Assembly (NCBI GenBank): GCA_038116945.1 | Contig: JAYOEY010000006.1 | Location: 115,543 to 179,542, forward strand | Source of the DNA: JAYOEY01 sp038116945 | GTDB lineage: Bacteria; Pseudomonadota; Alphaproteobacteria; MPNO01; UBA2964 | DNA: 64,000 bases | Direction of reading: 5' to 3' | In this document: positions 1 through 8,772 of the stretch, in pieces | Numbering within the stretch: the stretch's first letter is position 1 | How the letters are laid out: each line of letters opens with the position of its first letter | Made by a program: the position numbers and the translations under genes | The notes under the pieces: model-generated | The model's database searches: none | Told to the model about the DNA's origin: nothing | What the model saw: only the letters and a program-made list of their open reading frames with translations

Positions 1-610
1 GTTCGGCGAAAGGCCGGTCGTATACAAGGCCGGACGGTACGGCGCCGGCCCGAACACGACCGCGACCCTCCAGGCGCTCGATTACCTGATCGACACGAGC
101 GTGCTGTCGATAACCGACCTCTCCGGCCAGCAGGGTCCGGATTTTTCCGCATGCGGACCCGCGCCATACTGGTTCGGCCCCAACGGGAATTTGCTGGAAA
201 TACCGATGTCGGTGGGCTTTGCCGGGCAGCTGCGCCGCCGGGGCACGGCGCTCTATGCAGCCATCGCGGGGCGGACCGCGACGCGCCTGCACCTGCCGGG
301 CATATTCGCGCGTCTCGGCATGCTGGAACGAATTACGCTGACGCCGGAGGGAATAACCCATACCGAGCATCGACGGCTGACGGAGGCTCTGCTGGCGGAT
401 GGCCAGCGCGTGTTCAGCTTCACATACCACAGCCCGTCGATGGCGCCGGGAAACACGCCCTACGTTCAGAATGCACGGCAGCTGGCCGAATTTCTCGACC
501 GGTTCGAGCGGTATTTCGACTGGTTCCTGGGCGACCTCGGCGGCGTCCCGGCAACGCCGCTCGAAATCCGGGAACAGGCGGGGACCCGGAAGCGGTCCGG
601 CGCCGCCTGA
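1..610 (+). CDS. Polysaccharide deacetylase, WalW-like (5' truncated)
   Basis: The frame is open from base 2 of the window to a TGA at 608-610, so the start lies upstream. The first visible residues (GERPVVYKAGRYGAGPNT) followed by TLQALDYLIDTSV and a GPDF motif match the C-terminal half of WalW-type deacetylases of the NodB/CE4 superfamily, found in polysaccharide clusters. These proteins are thought to trim N-acetyl groups or act on surface sugars. The NodB metal-binding motif expected near the N-terminus is not visible because the gene is cut. It converges on prsT with only 13 bases between the stops, which places it at the edge of the exopolysaccharide locus. Family call is good; substrate unknown. 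Confidence 0.75.
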   Translation, partial: FGERPVVYKAGRYGAGPNTTATLQALDYLIDTSVLSITDLSGQQGPDFSACGPAPYWFGPNGNLLEIPMSVGFAGQLRRRGTALYAAIAGRTATRLHLPGIFARLGMLERITLTPEGITHTEHRRLTEALLADGQRVFSFTYHSPSMAPGNTPYVQNARQLAEFLDRFERYFDWFLGDLGGVPATPLEIREQAGTRKRSGAA

Positions 611-623
611 GACGATCCCCGGC

Positions 624-3419
624 CTAACCGCCGAGTGTCGCCAGAAGCTTGCGCGCTGCGCCCGCCTCGGAAAACTTGTCCGACAGGCTCAGTATCCGTT
701 CAAGCACGCGGCGCGCCTCATTCGCTTTGCCCGACTTGTTCAGCGTGACCGCGTAGTGGTAAGCGATGTCGCCCTGCTGGGGAGCGGATTTGTGGGCCTG
801 CTCAAGCAATTTGAGGGCCCGGTCGTTTTCGCCTTTCTCGTACAGAATCCACCCGAGCGTATCCATGATCGCGGGAGATTTGGGGGCGACCTTCAGTGCC
901 TTTTCACCATATTCAACGGCTCTGCTGTCCTTCTGCTTGCTGTAGAGCCAGGCAAGATTGTTCAGAAGCACCGCATTATTGGGATCTTTGGCCAGAAGCT
1001 TTTCGGACTCCCGAATGGCGTCGCCATACTTGTTGCTGGAAATATAGCTGCTCGCCAGAACATGTCTGACGGCGGGTTCGTCTTTCTCGTCCACCCATTT
1101 TTGTAGCGAAGCGAGCGCCTTGTCTGTCGAGCCTCCGGCCTGGATGGCGTTATAGCGCCGGATCGCGAGGGTTCCGACATTCTCCCGTTTCATCGCCGCA
1201 TTGTATTGCTCGACGGCCTTGTCGTACTGCTTGGCGCGCATATGAACGTCGCCGGCAAGCATCATGCCAAGCGACGATTTGGGTGCCTGCTTATCGATCT
1301 GGGACGTAATCTGCAGCGCGGCATCTACATTGCCCTGACGCGATTCGAGCTCGACGAGCGACTGCAGCGCCGGCATGAATCTGGCGTCGATCGCAAGCGC
1401 TTTCCGGAACGCCTCGCGCGCGCCGGTGGGGTCGTCAGTGACCGCCAGCAAACTGCCGAGCAGATGCTGCGCGTGGGCCGATTTGGGCGCGAGGTCGGTC
1501 AGTTCGCGGAACGTCGTTGCGGCCTCCAGCCTCTTGCCGGCTGCGATTTCCGTCTTGCCCATGATTTCCAGCGCCTGCGGATTGCCGGGCGACTTGTTCT
1601 TGAGGTCGCGCGCAACCGACAGCGCCTTGTCGTATTCCCGGACACTGCCGTAATGGCGAATCAACCGAATTCGCGGCGCCATCGATTTCGGATCCGCGTC
1701 GCTCGCCTTGCGGAACCATTCGACGGCATCGGCGGTCCGTTTCCCCTTCAGGGCCAGATCGGCAAGCGCCATCATCGCTCCGACGTGCTTCGGGTCCTGT
1801 TTGACGATTTCCTCGTACAGCGCGATCGCGCCCTTGTCGTCATTGTTCCGCAGCGCGATCTGGGCGAGGTTCATTCGCGCGGGCTGGAAATCCGATTTTT
1901 TGGCGAGCGCGCCCTCGAACGTTTTCTTGGCTTCGTCGAGTTTCCCCAGTCCGAGTTGCGCCGCGCCGATCAGATTATCGGCCAAGGGATTTTCCGGCAT
2001 GCTCTTCTGAAGGCCCATGGCCGCTTTCAGCGCCGGCTCGAACTCCCTTTTGCGAAGGTGAACAAGGGCGAGCAGGATAGACGCCTGCCGCGCGTCGGGA
2101 TCGAGGTTTATCGCCGCTTCGAGATCGCCGACCGCCTGATCCGACGCTCCCTGAGCCAGTCGGCTCAAGGCAAGCTGCGTGCGAATCGACGAGACCTTTG
2201 GCGCGGCGGCCGCTGCCTTTTCGAACAGTTCCGCACCCTTGGAAAAATTTCCCGTTCTCATGTAGGCGCTGCCGAGAAGCGACATGACCTGAGCGTCTTC
2301 CGCCTTGGTGCCGACAAGCGGCTGCAGCACCTCGATCGCCTTTCCCGGATCGTTCTTCCGGACGAGCGCCGCTCCCAGAAGCTTGCGGGCCCGGGGATTG
2401 TTGGGGACGGCGGCGACGTATCGCGTCAGATCGACGGTCGCCTGTTCAAGCTGATTGAGAACGTAATAGACAGCGCCGCGCAGGAATACGCTGGGCATGT
2501 GCCCGTCAAGAGCCGGACCGCCCTGCTGCAGCGCCTCCTGCGCGCCCTTGAAGTCCTTTTTCTTTGACAGGCTCAGCGCGGACAGGTAGCTCGCCAGCAG
2601 GTTTCGCGGGCTCTGCTGGAACACCGCGAGGAGATCCGCCTGGGCCTGCTCGTCCTTGTTGAGGTCGATAAGGGCCGCTGCCCGGCCGAGACGCGCGGGA
2701 ACATTGACCTTTTTCGATGCCAGCGCCTTGTCGAAAGCCGCAACGGCGCCTTCGAGATCCTTGTTCAGACGACGCAGCTCCCCTTTCAGGACGAGCGCCT
2801 CAGCGGCATCGCCCTTCAACTCAATCGCCGCGTCTGCCTTGGCTTCCGCTTCCTTCAGCCTGCCCTTGCTGATCAGAACCCGGGCAAGCCCCTCCTTGGC
2901 CTCGACACCGCCGGGTTTCAGCTTCTCAGCCTCCATGAAGGCCTTTTCGGAGTCATCGAACTGGCGCAGCCCGAGATGCGCACGGGCGCGGGCCAAGAGC
3001 ACCGATACGCGAATATTGGGATCGCTGACGTCGTCGGGAACGGCCTTGAGTACGTCTTCGAAGCGGTTCTGCAGCAGATAGGCCCGCCCCAGAAGAATCT
3101 GCGTTTCCTTGTCCTTGGCGCCGCGCCGGATGGCAGCGTCCAGCTCTTTGGCGGCGGCCGGACCATTCCCGACTTTCAGGTAGATTTCGCCGAGAAGCTT
3201 GCGTGCGGTAACATTGTTGGGATCCTTCTGCAGGGCGTTCTTGAGCTGGATTACAGCCGCGTTTATATCGCCCTTATTCAGGTATTTTCTCGCATCTTCG
3301 ACGTATTCTTCGCCTTCGCCGGTGGCGGCGAAAGAAGATACGGAACTGACAAGCGGCGCGGCGCCAATGCCGGCTGCCAAGAGCGCCATCGCAAGTTTCG
3401 ATCCAAGATACCGCTTCAT
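624..3419 (-). CDS. prsT: PrsT, TPR-repeat protein of the XrtA/PEP-CTERM system
   Basis: About 931 residues, almost entirely tetratricopeptide repeats (for example ALQKDPNNVTARKLLGEIYL near the N-terminus and NNLAWLYSKQKDSRAVEYGE near the C-terminus). It fits the PrsT family (TIGR02917), which accompanies prsK/prsR and exosortase loci and probably scaffolds secretion or polymer assembly. The N-terminus has a signal sequence (KLAMALLAAGIGAAPLVSS then FAAT) but no lipobox Cys, although the family is often called a lipoprotein. The ATG at 3419 is preferred over an in-frame TTG six bases upstream because AGGAG sits 7 bases before it. It is last in the run sugar transferase-prsK-prsR-prsT. A 16-bp palindrome lies just upstream. 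Confidence 0.88.
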   Translation of the reverse strand: MKRYLGSKLAMALLAAGIGAAPLVSSVSSFAATGEGEEYVEDARKYLNKGDINAAVIQLKNALQKDPNNVTARKLLGEIYLKVGNGPAAAKELDAAIRRGAKDKETQILLGRAYLLQNRFEDVLKAVPDDVSDPNIRVSVLLARARAHLGLRQFDDSEKAFMEAEKLKPGGVEAKEGLARVLISKGRLKEAEAKADAAIELKGDAAEALVLKGELRRLNKDLEGAVAAFDKALASKKVNVPARLGRAAALIDLNKDEQAQADLLAVFQQSPRNLLASYLSALSLSKKKDFKGAQEALQQGGPALDGHMPSVFLRGAVYYVLNQLEQATVDLTRYVAAVPNNPRARKLLGAALVRKNDPGKAIEVLQPLVGTKAEDAQVMSLLGSAYMRTGNFSKGAELFEKAAAAAPKVSSIRTQLALSRLAQGASDQAVGDLEAAINLDPDARQASILLALVHLRKREFEPALKAAMGLQKSMPENPLADNLIGAAQLGLGKLDEAKKTFEGALAKKSDFQPARMNLAQIALRNNDDKGAIALYEEIVKQDPKHVGAMMALADLALKGKRTADAVEWFRKASDADPKSMAPRIRLIRHYGSVREYDKALSVARDLKNKSPGNPQALEIMGKTEIAAGKRLEAATTFRELTDLAPKSAHAQHLLGSLLAVTDDPTGAREAFRKALAIDARFMPALQSLVELESRQGNVDAALQITSQIDKQAPKSSLGMMLAGDVHMRAKQYDKAVEQYNAAMKRENVGTLAIRRYNAIQAGGSTDKALASLQKWVDEKDEPAVRHVLASSYISSNKYGDAIRESEKLLAKDPNNAVLLNNLAWLYSKQKDSRAVEYGEKALKVAPKSPAIMDTLGWILYEKGENDRALKLLEQAHKSAPQQGDIAYHYAVTLNKSGKANEARRVLERILSLSDKFSEAGAARKLLATLGG

Positions 3420-3440
3420 TTCCAATCTCCTGCGTACAAT

Positions 3441-3456
3441 TGCAGACCGGTCTGCA
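3441..3456. promoter_or_regulatory. 16-bp perfect palindrome upstream of prsT
   Basis: TGCAGACCGGTCTGCA reads the same on both strands. It lies in the 61-base gap between the prsR stop and the prsT ATG, 21 bases before the start codon and just upstream of the AGGAG ribosome site. It could be an operator, or an 8-bp RNA hairpin between coupled cistrons. No T-run follows, so it is not a standard terminator. Confidence 0.4.
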
Positions 3457-3480
3457 GGTCCGTAAATACAGACGAAATCT

Positions 3481-4842
3481 TTAACAATCGACTTCTATAT
3501 TGTGTCGGCGCATCAAGTCGTAAAGAGTTGGGCGGCTGACGCCAAGTATTTTTGCGGCCTGTGTAATATTTCCTTCGACCCTCGACAGGGCCCTGGGAAT
3601 GGCCCTTTTTTCCGCCTCCTCGCGCGCCGCCGCAAGGCTGAGCAGTTCCTGCGCCTCTTGAGACTCGGCGAGATCAAGGTCATTTGGCGCTATACGTCGT
3701 CCGTCGCACATGATCACCGCGCGTTTGACCCTGTTTTCCAGTTCGCGAACATTGCCCGGCCAGCCGTGCTGCGCGATGGCGCCCAGAGCATCCGCGCTGA
3801 AGCCGCGGACGCGGCGGCTGTTTTCGGCGTTAAAACGGGCAAGAAAGTTGTGGGCCAGCAGCTCCGCATCTCCCTCCCGTTCGCGAAGCGGCGGAATATC
3901 GACGACAATTTCGCTGATCCGGTAGAAAAGATCCTCGCGGAATCCGCCGGATTTCATCATCTCTTCCAGGTCCTGGTTCGTCGCGCAGACGATCCTGACA
4001 TCGACGGGAATGGCCTGGCGACCGCCGATCCGCTCGACAACCCGTTCCTGAAGGAACCGCAGAAGCTTGACCTGCAGTGCCAGAGGAACATCCCCGATTT
4101 CGTCGAGGAACAGGGTTCCGCCGTTGGCAACTTCAATTTTGCCTTTGGTCTGCTTGACTGCCCCGGTGAAGGATCCTTTCTCATACCCGAACAATTCGCT
4201 TTCGAGCAGATTCTCGGGGATCGCAGCGCAATTGATGGCGGTAAAGGGTTTGTCGCTGCGATTGCTCAGGTCATGCACCGCTTTCGCCAGCAGTTCCTTG
4301 CCGGTGCCGCTTTCCCCGAGCAGCAGCACCGAGACGTCGGAGGGAGCCACCTTTTCAATGAATCTGCACACCTTGAGCATCTCGGGAGCTGCCGTGACCA
4401 CGCCGGAGAGCGGTGAATTCCGCGAGCTGTTCTGAAGGCGGCGGTTTTCCGCTTCCAGCTCGTACAGGTGGAAAGCCCGTTCGACGATCAGGGAGAGCTG
4501 GTCGGAATCAATGGGCTTTTCGTAGAAATCGTAGGCGCCGATCCGAACCGCCCTGAGCGCATGCTCCCGGTCGTTCTGGCCCGTGACGACGATAACCTTG
4601 GTTGCCGGCTCGAGGCTGAGAATTTGCTCGACGGTCGCAAAGCCCTCGTCAGTGACGTCGGGGTCCGGCGGCAACCCGAGATCGACGGTCACGACGGGTG
4701 GCGTCGATGCCCGGAACCGCATCAGCGCCTCTTCGCGATCTCCCGCGACTTCGACATCGATACCTTCGAAACTCCAGCGCAGCTGACGCTGAATTCCGCG
4801 GTCGTCGTCGACGATCAGAAGTTTCCGCTGCGCCTTGGTCAT
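3481..4842 (-). CDS. prsR: PrsR, sigma-54-dependent response regulator
   Basis: 453 residues with a receiver domain (acidic D12-D14, phospho-acceptor D54 in VDLGLPP, K109 in YEKP), an AAA+ domain (Walker A GESGTGKE about 176-183, Walker B GGTLFLDEIGD about 241-251) and a Fis-type helix-turn-helix at the C-terminus (GNITQAAKILGVSRPTLYDL). This is the PrsR layout (TIGR02915). The sigma-54 contact loop reads GSFTGA at about 223-228 rather than GAFTGA. The start is set at ATG 4842, which overlaps the prsK stop as ATGA; an in-frame extension 40 codons further upstream would lie inside prsK and precede the receiver fold. It probably activates sigma-54 promoters of exopolysaccharide and exosortase-substrate genes. 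Confidence 0.93.
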   Translation of the reverse strand: MTKAQRKLLIVDDDRGIQRQLRWSFEGIDVEVAGDREEALMRFRASTPPVVTVDLGLPPDPDVTDEGFATVEQILSLEPATKVIVVTGQNDREHALRAVRIGAYDFYEKPIDSDQLSLIVERAFHLYELEAENRRLQNSSRNSPLSGVVTAAPEMLKVCRFIEKVAPSDVSVLLLGESGTGKELLAKAVHDLSNRSDKPFTAINCAAIPENLLESELFGYEKGSFTGAVKQTKGKIEVANGGTLFLDEIGDVPLALQVKLLRFLQERVVERIGGRQAIPVDVRIVCATNQDLEEMMKSGGFREDLFYRISEIVVDIPPLREREGDAELLAHNFLARFNAENSRRVRGFSADALGAIAQHGWPGNVRELENRVKRAVIMCDGRRIAPNDLDLAESQEAQELLSLAAAREEAEKRAIPRALSRVEGNITQAAKILGVSRPTLYDLMRRHNIEVDC

Positions 4843-6938
4843 GACACTCCAACCGATTTTGCGGGCAGATTCTCTTCGACGGAGGGGGGAAGGGCCGGGA
4901 GGGAAATACTGAATGTCGTGCCGTGACCGGGCTCTGACAGAACTTCCATTCTGCCGCCGCATTCCTGAACGAATTCACGGCTTTCGAATGTCCCCAGCCC
5001 GAATCCGCCGGATTTCGTGCTCCTGAAAGGACGGAACAGCTCGTTCCTTATGAATGCCTCGTCCATACCGGTTCCTGAATCTTCCACTTCAATCACGGCG
5101 TCCCTCCCCCTTACGCCAAGCCGCAGCGTCACGCAGCCGTCGACATCGACCGCCTCGAACGCATTGTCGATCAGGTGGGAAATAACAGCTTCCAGCCTCC
5201 CTCTGTCCGCAACCACGGAAATCCGATCGACCGCGGGCTCGAACCTCAATTCCGGAGACCGTTCCCGGTTCGCCTCGAAGATGGATTGCATCAGCGACCG
5301 GAGATCCACGGGAACGGTAGCAACCGCCTCCTTGCCGCTCTGGTGCAAGCGTACCAAAAGTCCGTTCATTTTTTCCACGGATTCCCGAACCGTTTGCAGC
5401 ACATCTTCCTGAAAAGCCGGATTGTCCTTGTGTTTTTCGAAGTTCTGTACAAGCAACGACAACTGACTGACCAGATTTTTAATATCATGCAATACAAACG
5501 CAAAGCGGCGGTTAAACTGATCGAACTGCTGCGATTCAGCCAATGCCCGCGCCGACTGCTGTTCGGCGAGATAACTCGCGGCCTGCCGGCCCACCGTCGT
5601 CAACAGAACATAGTCCTCGTCGCCCACGGTTCTGGCAGCGCGGGGCTGCGCCAGCAGGATAAAACCGAGAAACCTCTCGTGATGCAGTAGCGGCACGATC
5701 AGCCAGGCCCTGCTGAGTTCCAGAATCCAGTCGGGCAGCCGCAGACCCGGATAGGCATCCGGATTCGCCCGATACGACACCACGTTTACGACGGTCTCCC
5801 GGTCCTCGAGAAAGCTTATGAGGGAAGGATCCACGTCCCGGGCGCCTGAGGGCACGCTGAAATTCCAGCTTTCCAGAAGTTCTACCCTGTCGGGACGGTG
5901 CGACACCCAGACGGCACCCTCCGGGCTGTCGACGATATTGCACACGCCTGCGAGGATGCGCTGCGCCAGTTCGACGCCGGCGTTACCGGTAGAAATGGTC
6001 GTGATGAAACGCGACCATTCGGCCCGGTAATCATACTTGTAGCTGAAGAAATGCCTGGAAATCGCCGACTTGAACCATGCGCGGACGGTTCCGGAAAAGA
6101 CCAGGAGAAGCAGGCAGAGAATGGCCGCGAACAGGAACGCCGCTTCCAGAACAGTGCCCCACTCGCCGCCGAACTCCCTGATGTAAAACCCGGCGGCGGC
6201 CATCATGATCAGATAGGCGCCCGCGCCCACGAGCGTCGCGGAATAGAAAACAACCTGACGCGAAACGAAGACGTCGATAGACCAGTCGGGATTGCGGCGC
6301 GCGGAAATCGTGATCAGGGGAACGATCAGAGCGTTGGTAAGGCCCCGCGCCGCAAGGAGATCGGGACTGACCTGATAGAACAGAAGCGCGTCCGCATACA
6401 GAAAGAAATCGTAGAAGAACAGCCCGCCGACGCCGAAACAGAGGAATTTTATCGCCCACCTGTGCTGGGCGGGCGTATTGCGGAGGAAATTTTCGACCAG
6501 CAGGACGCCGAGCACGGCAAGAAGCAGCTTTCCGAACAGGCTGATTTCCTTCGGCGCCATGGGCAGCCATTCCAGCAGCGGAGATGATCCCCAGAGTTCG
6601 ACCGCGAGAAGGGAAATGCTGATCGCCGCGATCGCCCCGGCGACCGGAGAGCGAAACCAGTAACGCCTTTCTCTGGCCGAGAAGGAGACGGCGTGCAGAA
6701 AAGCCAGCCAGCATCCGGTGCGCAGAATTTCCAGCGCGGCGACCAGCGAGTTTGCGGACATCGTGTCGAGGAACCGATCGGCCGCGATCGCCGACCACAC
6801 CGCCGAGGCAGCCGCGGCAGCAATCAGCCAGGCGCCGACGCCGCCCCGACGCCAGCTGATGGCAACCAGCACGGCAAGCACCAGAAAGCTGATCGCGGCA
6901 ACGAAATGACTGAGAAAGGCGAAAGCCGAGAGCGTCAT
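4839..6938 (-). CDS. prsK: PrsK, membrane histidine kinase of the XrtA/PEP-CTERM system
   Basis: 699 residues. The first ~290 hold about eight hydrophobic segments, followed by a GAF-like region (about 320-460), then the phospho-acceptor motif FVLHDIKNLVSQL (H484), an N-box (LIDNAFEAV), G1 (EDSGTGMD) and G2 (GGFGLGTFESREF) of the HATPase. Membrane-GAF-kinase order fits PrsK (TIGR02916). It is translationally coupled to prsR by an ATGA overlap and follows the sugar transferase with a 41-base gap, so kinase and regulator are made together. The input signal is unknown; the long membrane module suggests a cell-envelope cue. Confidence 0.92.
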   Translation of the reverse strand: MTLSAFAFLSHFVAAISFLVLAVLVAISWRRGGVGAWLIAAAAASAVWSAIAADRFLDTMSANSLVAALEILRTGCWLAFLHAVSFSARERRYWFRSPVAGAIAAISISLLAVELWGSSPLLEWLPMAPKEISLFGKLLLAVLGVLLVENFLRNTPAQHRWAIKFLCFGVGGLFFYDFFLYADALLFYQVSPDLLAARGLTNALIVPLITISARRNPDWSIDVFVSRQVVFYSATLVGAGAYLIMMAAAGFYIREFGGEWGTVLEAAFLFAAILCLLLLVFSGTVRAWFKSAISRHFFSYKYDYRAEWSRFITTISTGNAGVELAQRILAGVCNIVDSPEGAVWVSHRPDRVELLESWNFSVPSGARDVDPSLISFLEDRETVVNVVSYRANPDAYPGLRLPDWILELSRAWLIVPLLHHERFLGFILLAQPRAARTVGDEDYVLLTTVGRQAASYLAEQQSARALAESQQFDQFNRRFAFVLHDIKNLVSQLSLLVQNFEKHKDNPAFQEDVLQTVRESVEKMNGLLVRLHQSGKEAVATVPVDLRSLMQSIFEANRERSPELRFEPAVDRISVVADRGRLEAVISHLIDNAFEAVDVDGCVTLRLGVRGRDAVIEVEDSGTGMDEAFIRNELFRPFRSTKSGGFGLGTFESREFVQECGGRMEVLSEPGHGTTFSISLPALPPSVEENLPAKSVGVS

Positions 6939-6979
6939 GAACAGCAGGCCGGATCAACGAGCGTTCGGGCAGCCATCGA

Positions 6980-8368
6980 TTATCGGGCCTTGACGGGCCA
7001 CAGGACGACCCGAACTGTCTGTATCAGCACGATCAGATCCAGAAACAGGCTGTAGTTCTTGATGTAGTACAGATCGTACTGAAATTTCTCCTTGGCATCC
7101 TCGGTGGACGCGCCATAGGGATAGTTGAGCTGGGCCCATCCGCTAATCCCCGGCTTCACGCGGTGGCGTTCCATGTAATGCGGGATTTCCTTGCGAAGTT
7201 CCTCAACAAAGAAGGGCCGCTCGGGCCGGGGGCCGATAAAGCTCATCTCTCCCTTGAGGACATTGAAAATCTGCGGGATCTCATCGATCCGGGTCTTCCG
7301 GATAAAACCCCCTATGCGGGTTACGCGGCTGTCGTTCTCGGCGGCCCAGCGCGGAACACCGTCCTCCTCAGCGTCCTGGTACATCGATCGGAACTTGACG
7401 AGCATGAAGGTTTGTCCGTTCAGCCCTACCCGTTCCTGCCGATAAAATACCGGTCCCCGGGACTCAAGTTTGATCAGCGACGCGGTGAGGATGAGGATCG
7501 GAAAACTGAAAAGCAGCAGAAGCAGGCTGACGCAAACATCGAAGATCCTTTTTGTCAGCAGCTGAACCCCGCTGCCCGCAAACCCGTCCGAGAAAATCAG
7601 CCGGCTGGGATAAAGCGCATCCAGATCCATCTTGCCGGTCTCGCGTTCCCCGAACGCCGAATATCCGGAGACGGAAACGCCCTGCAATTTGCATTCAAGC
7701 AATGCTTCCACGGGCATGCCGCCTCGGCGGTCGTCAACCGCAACGACGATTTCCTCGATGTCGTTTTCCCTGACGACCTCCACCAGAGACTGGTCCTTCA
7801 TGGTGACGGCCTTGTCGGAAATTTCCACGGACCTGTCGTTCATCGGCACGTAACCCGAAACCGTGTACCCGGGCGACTCGTCTTCCTGTTCTAGCTTTTC
7901 GATCTTGGCTGCGTGCTTGCCGGTGCCGAGGACCAGAATTCGCCTTTTGAAGGCGTCGAGATCGGCAAATTTGAGATACAGGTAACGAACGGCCATAACG
8001 CCGATAATCGCAACAGCGAAAGCGATCGCGAGGGCGCTGCGCCAGATGGCCAGGTTGGGATAGATATAGAACAGTAACGCAAGCGCCAGAAATCCGAAGA
8101 AGAAGCTGAACAGCAACCTCGTCAGGATGGTCCCGGTTTCCCTGACGTGGGCCTTGTTGTAGAGGCCCAGTGCAAACATGTTGACCGAAAACACCGTGGC
8201 GAAAGTAATCGCCTGCGGCAGATAAAGCCTGAGCGACTCGCTCAGATTGTCGATGTCCGCCCAGCGGAAAAACAGGGCGACGTACATCGTCACGATCAGG
8301 AGAAGATGTTCGACCATCCCCAGAATAAGCAGGGACGCAGGAACGTAATGCCTAAAGATTCGAACCAT
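6980..8368 (-). CDS. Polyprenyl-phosphate sugar-1-phosphate transferase (initiating), PEP-CTERM associated
   Basis: 462 residues. Four to five N-terminal membrane helices and a CoA-binding-like central domain (ILVLGTGKHAAKIEKLE) precede a C-terminal bacterial sugar transferase domain with TKRIFDV, KFRSMYQDAEEDG, TRIGGFIRKTRIDEIPQ and NVLKGEMSFIGPRPERP. This is the WbaP/WcaJ-type phosphoglycosyltransferase fold, matching the exosortase-associated subfamily (TIGR03013). It transfers a sugar-1-phosphate from a UDP-sugar to undecaprenyl phosphate, starting the repeat unit at the inner membrane. It is first in the run that continues into prsK, prsR and prsT, so regulator genes are cotranscribed with the initiating enzyme. 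The donor sugar cannot be read from sequence. Confidence 0.92.
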   Translation of the reverse strand: MVRIFRHYVPASLLILGMVEHLLLIVTMYVALFFRWADIDNLSESLRLYLPQAITFATVFSVNMFALGLYNKAHVRETGTILTRLLFSFFFGFLALALLFYIYPNLAIWRSALAIAFAVAIIGVMAVRYLYLKFADLDAFKRRILVLGTGKHAAKIEKLEQEDESPGYTVSGYVPMNDRSVEISDKAVTMKDQSLVEVVRENDIEEIVVAVDDRRGGMPVEALLECKLQGVSVSGYSAFGERETGKMDLDALYPSRLIFSDGFAGSGVQLLTKRIFDVCVSLLLLLFSFPILILTASLIKLESRGPVFYRQERVGLNGQTFMLVKFRSMYQDAEEDGVPRWAAENDSRVTRIGGFIRKTRIDEIPQIFNVLKGEMSFIGPRPERPFFVEELRKEIPHYMERHRVKPGISGWAQLNYPYGASTEDAKEKFQYDLYYIKNYSLFLDLIVLIQTVRVVLWPVKAR

Positions 8369-8474
8369 TTACGGTCTGTTCCGACACGCTGCACCGCCGG
8401 ACGAAGTGGCCCCGAATTTGGAATCCGGCCTCGCCCCATCCGGTCGATACAAGCCGTTTGCCCTCGTCGACACC

Positions 8475-8504
8475 ATCGTAACGTAATTTCACAAAGAAAA
8501 TCAA
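8475..8504 (-). promoter_or_regulatory. Candidate sigma-70 promoter for the sugar transferase-prsKRT run
   Basis: On the minus strand TTGATT (8504-8499) and TACGAT (8480-8475) are separated by 18 bases in a locally AT-rich stretch. The start codon is about 100 bases downstream. Each box matches consensus at four of six positions, so this is only a candidate. Confidence 0.3.
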
Positions 8505-8570
8505 AGGCATAAAGTTTTTTCATCCTTAACGCAGCAGGACCGCGCGGCAAGCCCGAAACTGCTCCGGACA

Positions 8571-8598
8571 TCGGGGAAAACCCGGTGTCGCGCCGGGG
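8571..8598. repeat. 28-bp direct repeat, copy 1 (left of the N gap)
   Basis: Identical base for base to 8711-8738, directly after the N run. Each copy contains a CCCGG/CCGGG hairpin that, read on the minus strand, is followed by TTTT and so resembles a weak terminator. Its position on both sides of a sequencing gap suggests overlapping contig ends rather than a biological duplication. Confidence 0.8.
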
Positions 8599-8700
8599 GG
8601 TAGGTAATAAAAGGCTAGTAACATGCCCACAGCGGCCGCAATGACAAGCCGGCGACAATATAAAAAAAAAAAAACACAAGGACGGGAGGCAAAAACACCG

Positions 8701-8710
8701 NNNNNNNNNN
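8701..8710. other. Assembly gap (ten N)
   Basis: Ten undetermined bases, a usual placeholder for a scaffold join of unknown length. The true distance between the flanks, and whether anything lies between them, cannot be told. Confidence 0.99.
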
Positions 8711-8738
8711 TCGGGGAAAACCCGGTGTCGCGCCGGGG
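8711..8738. repeat. 28-bp direct repeat, copy 2 (right of the N gap)
   Basis: Identical to 8571-8598 and starting exactly at the first called base after the gap. Its last eight bases run into the 42-base palindrome at 8731-8772. Confidence 0.8.
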
Positions 8739-8772
8739 CAAGGGAATAACCGGTTATTCCCTTGCCCCGGCG
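8731..8772. repeat. Perfect 42-bp palindrome with no spacer
   Basis: Bases 8731-8751 are the exact reverse complement of 8752-8772 (centre AATAACC|GGTTATT). A zero-loop 21-bp inverted repeat next to a scaffold gap may be a genuine cruciform or terminator structure that broke the assembly, or a fold-back artefact. Confidence 0.85.

Noticed and set aside
8571..8598. Minus-strand terminator (CCCGG/CCGGG stem then TTTT)
   Set aside because: Stem of only five pairs, no minus-strand gene upstream to end, and the site is part of a suspect duplicated scaffold end.
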